This document shows, piece by piece, positions 1 through 5,413 of a DNA stretch of 29,875 nt (position 1 is its first letter; each line of letters starts with the position of its first letter). Both the position numbers and the translations under genes were made by a program. This stretch comes from CAZECE01 sp964510525. Its GTDB lineage: Bacteria; Pseudomonadota; Gammaproteobacteria; Pseudomonadales; JANQJO01. The notes under the pieces are model-generated. The model was not told the origin of the DNA, did no database searches, and worked only from the letters and a program-made list of their open reading frames with translations. The stretch spans positions 1 to 29,875 of the forward strand of contig CAZECE010000106.1 of assembly GCA_964510525.1 (NCBI GenBank), in the 5' to 3' direction.

Positions 1-1
1 A

Positions 2-682
2 CTTATTATAGATTTAAAAAAATTAAGGTCCATTTTAAAGTACCATCAAGATCTGCCAAAATCTGCATCCATTGGCTCAAATGCGTCCGCACTGAGTTCA
101 ATCGAAACCGAATCCGAGAACGCTGTTCTTATCATATTTGACAACATAACTGAATTTGCATTCAAAAAAAGACTCACCGAAACAATCATCAACGAGTACA
201 ACAAATTTACTGATCGAGACTTAGAAAAAATAACACATGAACATCTAACATGGTTTTCTAAAAGTATAAAAACATCGGATGACGCCATCAATAAAATTAA
301 CAATACCACTACTAACATGGCAACTACTCTACAAAGGTATAACCATTTTTCTAACTCTGATAGCTTTCAAATTTTGGATAACGAAATACGAATAGCAAAC
401 AGATTAATCAATAAAATAGAAATAGAGTCCTATGTTTTGACGTCTTTATCATACGCTCTCGAAGATTTTGAGCCTGATTTACTAAATAAAAATAAAATCC
501 CTGACGCACTTAAGCAATCTAAAGAAAGAGTAAAAGACATTATTGACCTGATTCAGGCTCAGTACAATAAAATTACAAACGAGTTACGGGGCAAACTTCC
601 AAATGAAACTTCTGGAAAAATTGCATCTTTAGATAAAAAAATAAATGAACTCATTAATAAGTTTTTTCTAGAGCAGAACTAA
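2..682 (+). CDS. Hypothetical protein, 5' end cut by window edge
   Basis: The reading frame is open from base 2 to the TAA at 680-682, giving at least 226 residues with no upstream stop, so the true start lies before the window. The internal ATG at 317 is only a methionine inside this longer frame. The protein is rich in Lys, Asn, Ile and Glu, has no evident membrane segment or signal peptide in the visible part, and looks largely helical, with coiled-coil-like stretches near the C-terminus (around residues 170-220 of the visible part). I do not recognise a family. The coding sequence is more AT-rich than the operons further right, consistent with accessory or transferred DNA. It overlaps the convergent glutathione S-transferase-like gene by four bases at the stop codons. 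Function unknown. Confidence 0.7.
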   Translation, partial: LIIDLKKLRSILKYHQDLPKSASIGSNASALSSIETESENAVLIIFDNITEFAFKKRLTETIINEYNKFTDRDLEKITHEHLTWFSKSIKTSDDAINKINNTTTNMATTLQRYNHFSNSDSFQILDNEIRIANRLINKIEIESYVLTSLSYALEDFEPDLLNKNKIPDALKQSKERVKDIIDLIQAQYNKITNELRGKLPNETSGKIASLDKKINELINKFFLEQN

Positions 683-1284
683 CTAGTTTTACGCATAACA
701 CGCTTAAATAAACCACTTTCCAACCAAGTATTCAGCCATCTAAAAACCTGTTGATATTGTGATGCCTCAAACCATGCCAAATCGACATTTGCAAACTGCC
801 GAACAAAGGGGAAAACAGCCACATCCGCTAAAGACGCTCGACTGCCCAGCAAGTATTCTTGCTGACTTAAGCGCTCTTCAAGTAATTGCAAAAAAACTTC
901 AGCGTCTTGCCGGTACGCTTTTTCTGATGCTTCAGGAAAACGCACCGCGTACTTGTAACGATCCAGCTTAGGCTTAAAACGAACATCATTTTCTTCGGTC
1001 CAATACAACGCATCAGAACGATCAATACCCTGCAGCCAACCCAAAGGATCATGCTCTTGTAACGCCCAAAGCATGATGTCCACACTTTCATCAATCACAC
1101 CAGTTTGATCCGGTAATACCAAAACCGGCACCGTTCCTTTTTTGGAGTATTGAATTAATTCAGGCGGTTTGTTTTTTAGATCCACTTCAATGGTTTCAAA
1201 GGCGATACCAGAAGCATGCAAAGCCATCCGTGCCCGAATAGCGTAAGGACATCGTCTAAAGCTGTAGAGTGTCGATTTTGACAT
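679..1284 (-). CDS. Glutathione S-transferase-like protein
   Basis: About 201 residues from an ATG at 1284; a TTG two codons upstream (1290) is possible but less likely. The N-terminus is a thioredoxin fold of the GST type, with an RRCPYAIRARMAL segment near residue 11 (Cys-Pro-Tyr at the glutaredoxin/GST active-site position), a KKGTVPVL cis-proline segment and a following DES motif that contacts the glutathione gamma-glutamyl group in this superfamily. The rest fits the all-helical GST C-terminal domain. Length is normal for the family. Expected role is cytosolic glutathione conjugation or reduction; the substrate cannot be read from sequence. It lies about 24 bases after ccdB on the same strand and ends tail to tail with the partial gene at the window start. 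Confidence 0.85.
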   Translation of the reverse strand: MSKSTLYSFRRCPYAIRARMALHASGIAFETIEVDLKNKPPELIQYSKKGTVPVLVLPDQTGVIDESVDIMLWALQEHDPLGWLQGIDRSDALYWTEENDVRFKPKLDRYKYAVRFPEASEKAYRQDAEVFLQLLEERLSQQEYLLGSRASLADVAVFPFVRQFANVDLAWFEASQYQQVFRWLNTWLESGLFKRVMRKTS

Positions 1285-1308
1285 AAGCAATTGAGCCCAA
1301 TTTAAAGG

Positions 1309-1626
1309 CTAGATTCCAACAATCGCAAAATCCAAGGCCGCAATAACAACATCTCTACAATCCGCTAGACTCCCATCAACGACACTTAACACACTTTTCG
1401 AAATCGACGCTATTTGTGGTACTGCGAGTATTAAGGATTGCCCCTTATACTCCATCTCAGGTGTCAAGTTTTTCATTCCCTGAGATAAAAAACCTTTAGG
1501 TAATCCAAGAGGCACAACAATGCGTGTTGCAATGTCTTCTAATAGTGGGTTTTGTATATCAAGAAGGTAGGGAAAATATTCACGAGTCTGTTTACTTGGA
1601 TTTTTGTACACATCGAACTGCGCCAT
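1309..1626 (-). CDS. ccdB: CcdB-family toxin (gyrase poison)
   Basis: About 105 residues from an ATG at 1626 that shares one base with the ccdA stop (TGATG), so translation is probably coupled. The sequence fits CcdB: an N-terminal QFDVYKN strand, PYLLDIQN, RIVVPL, a central QIASI segment matching the position where CcdB has its T-x-M-x-S-V-P stretch, and a C-terminal helix ending FAIVGI. The family blocks DNA gyrase through this C-terminal helix. The ending lacks the Trp of the F-plasmid protein but resembles the Vibrio fischeri-type CcdB ending (FLITGI, recalled from the literature). CcdB is neutralised by the CcdA encoded just upstream. Whether this copy is still toxic cannot be judged from sequence. 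Confidence 0.88.
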   Translation of the reverse strand: MAQFDVYKNPSKQTREYFPYLLDIQNPLLEDIATRIVVPLGLPKGFLSQGMKNLTPEMEYKGQSLILAVPQIASISKSVLSVVDGSLADCRDVVIAALDFAIVGI

Positions 1627-1871
1627 CAAAAACTCCGATACTCATCACCAAAACAACCATTTTTTTCAACAAAAGCGTTGTACTCAGCAATGGCACTTTT
1701 GTTTTCTAGCTTCCATTTTTCAGCCTCTTTTTTCCCTAACGTAATTTTTAATGCTTGTTCAAGCGTTGCTGAGAGGTTGATTTTTTGGCTGCGAGCCTGC
1801 ATCAATAAGTCACTGTTTATACTAAGGTTTGTGGGTTTCTTAGGGGCTTCAGGATCATATAAAGGCAGCAT
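1626..1871 (-). CDS. ccdA: CcdA-family antitoxin
   Basis: 81 residues from an ATG at 1871. The N-terminal half (about residues 14-45) looks like a ribbon-helix-helix DNA-binding domain, with NLSIN as the strand and LLMQAR / NLSATLEQAL as helices. The C-terminal half holds the CcdA toxin-binding signature: EKWKLENKSAIAEYNAFVEKNG then a Gly-Asp-Glu tail before the final aromatic residue. In the family this flexible tail wraps CcdB and is degraded by Lon. Gene order (antitoxin first, one-base overlap with the toxin) is standard. Expression should be autoregulated through the promoter and palindrome just upstream (1896-1934). Confidence 0.9.
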   Translation of the reverse strand: MLPLYDPEAPKKPTNLSINSDLLMQARSQKINLSATLEQALKITLGKKEAEKWKLENKSAIAEYNAFVEKNGCFGDEYRSF

Positions 1872-1895
1872 AAGTCACATCTTTTACTTGAAATT

Positions 1896-1905
1896 TATAC
1901 GTATA
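1896..1905. promoter_or_regulatory. Candidate CcdA operator palindrome
   Basis: TATACGTATA is a perfect 10-bp palindrome directly downstream of the ccdAB -10 box, at the likely transcription start. Ribbon-helix-helix antitoxins repress by binding such short palindromes over their own promoter. The assignment is an inference from position and symmetry. Confidence 0.4.
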
Positions 1906-1934
1906 ATTATGCGTACCAGCCTGCGCACCGTCAA
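1906..1934 (-). promoter_or_regulatory. Sigma-70-like promoter of ccdAB
   Basis: On the minus strand, TTGACG (1934-1929), a 17-base spacer and CATAAT (1911-1906) form a near-consensus promoter. It sits about 35 bases before the ccdA ATG and well after the transporter stop codon in position terms, so ccdAB can be transcribed on its own. Called by eye. Confidence 0.65.
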
Positions 1935-1985
1935 ATCTTAGTCTTCATAAACCAATAAACATCTTTAATTCTCAACAAGAACTAA

Positions 1986-3407
1986 CTACACAAACCTCAA
2001 GTAGCACAGCACACTGATCACCAAAGTACCCACTAGATTCATTCGCAGCCCTAACTTCACCATCTGTTGAATAGGCACTTTATGTGTACCAAAGACAATG
2101 GAGTTCGGCGCTGTGGCAACAGGCATCATAAAAGCACAGCTCACACTCAGCGTCGCCGGCACCATCAACACCCTTGGGTCGACACCAATGACCAAAGCTA
2201 AGGCCGCTAGCAAAGGCAGCAACAAACTGGCCGTTGCCATATTGCTGGTAATTTCAGTTAGGAAAGTCACTGCCAAACACAACATCCCCAGCAATAACCA
2301 TAAAGGCAACACGGCGGTTTCAGCCAAGGCGTTACCCAATACATCATTCAAGCCACTGCTGACAAAGGCTTTTGCTAATGCAATGCCACCACCAAACAAC
2401 AGTAAAACATCCCATGGAATTGTCCGAGCTTGTTGCCAAGTCAGCAGCCGATGGCCTCGGCCGTTCGAACAAGAAAATAACGCCACCGCACCCAACAGCG
2501 CTACACTGGCATCATTCGCCGTTGGTATGTTTAACCAGGCACTCCAGCCACCAAAAGGCGCTTTTCGAGTGATCCAGCATAACGCAACAATCAGAAAAAT
2601 ACCCATCATCCGACGCTGATCCATTTGCCATGGCATCAGTTGCAAACTAGCGGTTGAAACCGCTTTACCGGCTAAACCGCGGGTGAGAATAAAAGCCGCC
2701 AAGGGTAACAACACTATCACCACCGGCAATGCCCAAGACATCCATTGCACAAAATCCACAGAGCCCTCGAGCTCTTCCTCATAGACTTGCATAAAAATCA
2801 AATTCGGGGGTGTGCCTATCGGGGTTGCCATCCCCCCAATACTGGCGGCATAGGCAATACCGAGAAACAGTGACACCCACAAGCGATTGTCTGCACTGCC
2901 GCTCGCTCCCATTCCATCGCCCTCCTGCTTTGGCAACAAAGCGATGGCGACCGGCAGCAACATCAAAGTTGTTGCGGTATTGGAAATCCACATACTCAGC
3001 AGTGCGGAAGTAAGCATAAAGCCCAACACCAATCGAGTTTGGCTGTGGGTACCGAAAATCTTTAACAATCGTACCGCAATCTGACGATGCGCATTAGTCG
3101 ATTCCATGCCCTTTGAAAGCAGAAAGCCGCCTAGCATTAACAAAACCAATGAATGCCCATAAGCCCCAGCGGTTTGACTCGGCGTTAACACCCCCAAAAG
3201 CGGAAAAACAGCCATTGGGATCAACGCCGTCACCGCCATGGGCACCACCTCAAATACCCACCAAAGTGCACACCAAAGGGCGACAGCAGCCGTGATTGCA
3301 GCGGCAAGAGGCAAATGAGCGCTCTGAAATAACAAACAACTAAAAGCACCACTCAGAACAGGCGCCAGCCAGAGCAGCACATTTCGAATCTTTGTTAGGT
3401 TATTCAT
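1986..3407 (-). CDS. SLC13/DASS-family anion transporter
   Basis: 473 residues, very hydrophobic, with roughly a dozen membrane segments; normal length for the divalent anion:sodium symporter family. Family landmarks are visible: the first Ser-Asn-Thr motif in WISNTATT (142-144), the second copy in EITSNMATA (388-390, Met in place of the usual Thr), the GGMATPIGTPPN loop (191-202) and GGGIALAKAF (339-348). These SNT hairpins bind sodium and the carboxylate in characterised members. Likely substrates are C4-dicarboxylates or citrate-like anions, though sulfate-type members exist. ATG start at 3407. It lies upstream of ccdAB on the same strand, but the strong ccdAB promoter suggests separate units. 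The Met in the second motif is a mild departure that could alter substrate choice. Confidence 0.88.
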   Translation of the reverse strand: MNNLTKIRNVLLWLAPVLSGAFSCLLFQSAHLPLAAAITAAVALWCALWWVFEVVPMAVTALIPMAVFPLLGVLTPSQTAGAYGHSLVLLMLGGFLLSKGMESTNAHRQIAVRLLKIFGTHSQTRLVLGFMLTSALLSMWISNTATTLMLLPVAIALLPKQEGDGMGASGSADNRLWVSLFLGIAYAASIGGMATPIGTPPNLIFMQVYEEELEGSVDFVQWMSWALPVVIVLLPLAAFILTRGLAGKAVSTASLQLMPWQMDQRRMMGIFLIVALCWITRKAPFGGWSAWLNIPTANDASVALLGAVALFSCSNGRGHRLLTWQQARTIPWDVLLLFGGGIALAKAFVSSGLNDVLGNALAETAVLPLWLLLGMLCLAVTFLTEITSNMATASLLLPLLAALALVIGVDPRVLMVPATLSVSCAFMMPVATAPNSIVFGTHKVPIQQMVKLGLRMNLVGTLVISVLCYLRFV

Positions 3408-3636
3408 ATGGTGAATAAATTTTGTCTTTAGAACACTGTTTTGATGAAAACACAGTTACAAAATACTACTTAAACCCACAAAAAACACCCTATTTAAAAG
3501 GTACTGCAAAAGATTAAAATTTAATCAAAATCACACAACATTGATAGAGCCCCGCACAATAGGCTCAATTAAATAGTGAGATTCATTGCTCCCAAGTGTT
3601 TTGTATACCTAAATCATATGCCAGAGGATTCCAGTT
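3408..3636. other. Divergent intergenic region, transporter / OTU gene
   Basis: 229 AT-rich bases between two divergent genes must hold both promoters; I see no clear consensus pair. A weak inverted repeat GAGCC / GGCTC with a 10-base loop lies at 3547-3566. A short frame ATG(3618)...TAG(3648-3650) encodes only MPEDSSFDTF and overlaps the start of the OTU gene in another frame. Confidence 0.5.
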
Positions 3637-3639
3637 TTG
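3623..3639 (+). promoter_or_regulatory. Ribosome binding site fixing a TTG start
   Basis: AGAGGA at 3623-3628 lies eight bases before TTG at 3637-3639. No ATG or other methionine codon occurs in this frame until far inside the OTU domain, so this TTG is the best supported start for the OTU gene. Confidence 0.6.
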
Positions 3640-5154
3640 ACACCTTTTAGTAGTACGCAACAAAGTAGTACGCAACAAAGGTCTCAATCAAGCCAACGTA
3701 CAATTCGCAAACATTGGTACACACCACCAACCAGAAAATCACCATCTGATTCTCGTCTCAGCGGAATAGAGCAAGGAAATGGGAACACCCCCCCCCCATC
3801 AAGAGTTCTCCAAACCGCTAATAATGGCTCACCAGATAATCTTAATAAAAGAGCTGACTTGCGACAAACGCGTAAAGTTATTGGTACTGGGTCTGGTAGT
3901 GGTCCTGGTACTGGTACTGGTACTGGAATTCGTAAACATAATTACATACCATCCGGAAAATATTCATACGGTAATCTTAACCCCCAAGGCAATACGAGCA
4001 ACTCATCCACCCCCCAAAGACATCAAGATACTTATGGTTCTCGTCTCAACGGAACAGAACACGGAAATGGGAACACACCCCCCACATCAAGAATTCGACC
4101 AAGCGCCATTAATGGCTCACGAGACAATCTTAAGAAAGGAACTAACCTTCAACAAGTAAATACACATCAAGCACACCACGATCAAAAATTTAACCAACAA
4201 TCCGAAAGATCACCATCTAGTAATCGTAATCATCATAACCAAGGCAATAAGAGCTACCCATTAAATAATTTGGCTTTTCTACAAAGAACCGATAGTGACA
4301 GAAGTATTGACTCGACGGATGCGGTTGCAAGCTCGCAAAATGAAGAAACAACTCAGGAAACCAGCAACTCAGATAAAAGTGTAGATAGCAGCAGCTCAAA
4401 AAATAGCGCATCGCCTCTAGCATCGCCTCTAGCATCGCCTCTAGATGTATTGAAAAGTTTTGGTTACGAACCTATAAAAATTAAAGAAGATGGAGATTGC
4501 CTATTTACCTCTTTAGGAAGGATCTATGCCACCCCCCTAACAGACGCCTATATAACTAAAGAAATAGACGGTAATAATACAGGAAAGGACATTAAAGACT
4601 TATCAGAAAACTCACCGTTTAAAAGTGAAAATGATAAAGATGTAGCAACAGCCTTAAAAAATTGGCTGTTACAACATCAAAATTTACAACCAGACCGGAT
4701 AAAGAAACAGGTTGGATATCATGATTTAGAATCTTGCTTTAGTGAAATCATAGGTGAACGAGATAATTCACCCGAAAAAATTTCGACTGCCCTCAAGTCT
4801 TTTATCGATCCAAATAAAACGACAAATTACAACAGCAATGAAGCTGACCTTTTTAATCCATTTATTATGAAACTGGTATCAAATGATTGCGATCCAAGAT
4901 CGGAGCTATTAAAGTTAGAACAATTTGTAGATAAACAAGGGAACCCCCAAAAAGACTTGTTTGACCTACAAGATGTCTCAAAAGATAATACCGCTGTAAG
5001 TGTAAAAAACAGCTTAGAATCATTAAAAATAAGTTTTGATTCATTAAACGATCCTAATCAACTTCCAGAATTTATATTACTACAAAAATCATACCCAAGT
5101 GGTTTTGAAGCTGGAAACCACTTCTCTATTCTCAAACGAAACAACCTCGGCTAA
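3637..5154 (+). CDS. OTU-like cysteine protease with disordered repeat N-terminus (candidate effector)
   Basis: 505 residues, TTG start. Residues 1-270 are low complexity: Ser, Asn, Gln, Thr, Gly and Pro rich, with a duplicated 39-residue block (about residues 39-77 and 135-173, roughly 24 identities), SSTQQ twice, a Gly-Thr run near 87-99 and SPLA repeats at 258-269. Residues 273-505 fit an OTU domain: FGYEPIKIKEDGDCLFTSL gives the D-G-D-C nucleophile box (Asp285, Cys288), and GNHFSIL near the C-terminus supplies the probable catalytic His495, with Phe where OTU proteins usually have Tyr or Trp. OTU proteases cleave ubiquitin chains, a substrate bacteria lack, so members in Legionella and Chlamydia act in host cells. 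Effector status is inference; no signal peptide or membrane segment is seen. The gene is AT-rich and has a C10 tract at codons 51-54. Confidence 0.78.
   Translation: MTPFSSTQQSSTQQRSQSSQRTIRKHWYTPPTRKSPSDSRLSGIEQGNGNTPPPSRVLQTANNGSPDNLNKRADLRQTRKVIGTGSGSGPGTGTGTGIRKHNYIPSGKYSYGNLNPQGNTSNSSTPQRHQDTYGSRLNGTEHGNGNTPPTSRIRPSAINGSRDNLKKGTNLQQVNTHQAHHDQKFNQQSERSPSSNRNHHNQGNKSYPLNNLAFLQRTDSDRSIDSTDAVASSQNEETTQETSNSDKSVDSSSSKNSASPLASPLASPLDVLKSFGYEPIKIKEDGDCLFTSLGRIYATPLTDAYITKEIDGNNTGKDIKDLSENSPFKSENDKDVATALKNWLLQHQNLQPDRIKKQVGYHDLESCFSEIIGERDNSPEKISTALKSFIDPNKTTNYNSNEADLFNPFIMKLVSNDCDPRSELLKLEQFVDKQGNPQKDLFDLQDVSKDNTAVSVKNSLESLKISFDSLNDPNQLPEFILLQKSYPSGFEAGNHFSILKRNNLG
3649..3678 (+). repeat. 15-bp tandem direct repeat
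   Basis: AGTAGTACGCAACAA occurs twice back to back (3649-3663, 3664-3678), encoding SSTQQ twice at the very start of the OTU protein. Being a multiple of three, copy change would keep frame. Confidence 0.9.
3751..3867 (+). repeat. 117-bp imperfect repeat, copy A
   Basis: Encodes residues from SRLSGIEQGNGNTPP to ADLRQ of the OTU protein. It matches copy B exactly 288 bases downstream without gaps, differing mostly by substitutions. It contains the C10 tract (3788-3797). Confidence 0.8.
3788..3797 (+). repeat. C10 homopolymer inside coding sequence
   Basis: Ten consecutive C residues within the OTU gene, codons about 51-54. Tracts of this length are prone to replication slippage and would shift the frame before the catalytic domain. 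Confidence 0.95.
4039..4155 (+). repeat. 117-bp imperfect repeat, copy B
   Basis: Encodes SRLNGTEHGNGNTPP to TNLQQ of the OTU protein, paired with copy A. At the place of the C10 tract this copy has only C6, interrupted by A residues. The conserved spacing and shared DNA wording indicate an in-frame segmental duplication. Confidence 0.8.
4408..4443 (+). repeat. 12-bp tandem repeat, three copies
   Basis: GCATCGCCTCTA is repeated exactly three times (4408-4419, 4420-4431, 4432-4443), encoding the repeated Ala-Ser-Pro-Leu linker just before the OTU domain. Frame-neutral length variation of the linker is possible. Confidence 0.95.
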
Positions 5155-5413
5155 CCTCTAAAAGCATCTGCAACCTAAAACCAACCGCAAGATGCAAATC
5201 ATGCCCCACTAATGAAAGTTTATTCACAACATCCCATAACCACCCCTTTAAAAGCCCTGTATCCTGAGTAAACATTGCCTTCAACCAACGCAAACGGTAG
5301 CATTAGGCTAATTAGAAACAAATTGTAACAATACTAAGTATTGTTACGAGACAAAAAAACACGTTATTCTGCTCCAGATTAATACTAATAAATATATTAC
5401 TTAGGCCATTATC
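5155..5413. other. Intergenic region between OTU and TSP3-repeat genes
   Basis: 259 bases without a credible gene. A weak stem GCATCT / AGATGC spans 5164-5195 without a following T-run, so I do not call a terminator. The right end holds a strong palindrome and a possible promoter for the next gene, listed separately. Confidence 0.5.
5325..5347. promoter_or_regulatory. 23-bp palindrome, candidate operator
   Basis: Arms GTAACAATACT and AGTATTGTTAC are perfect inverted repeats around a single central A. The right arm overlaps a possible -35 box TTGTTA (5341-5346) with a -10-like TATTCT at 5365-5370, about 44 bases before the TSP3-repeat gene. Symmetry this good over a promoter suggests a repressor site; a hairpin in RNA is the alternative. 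Confidence 0.45.

Noticed and set aside
46..318. 90-codon minus-strand frame at the window start
   Set aside because: It lies antisense to the continuous plus-strand frame 2-682, which is open without a stop, so it is a shadow.
1552..1941. 129-codon plus-strand frame across ccdAB
   Set aside because: Antisense to two well-recognised genes with matching family sequence; no ribosome site or known product.
3779..4159. 126-codon frame inside the OTU gene in another phase
   Set aside because: It exists because the duplicated DNA and poly-C stretch are free of stops in that phase. It would become relevant only as the product of slippage at the C10 tract.
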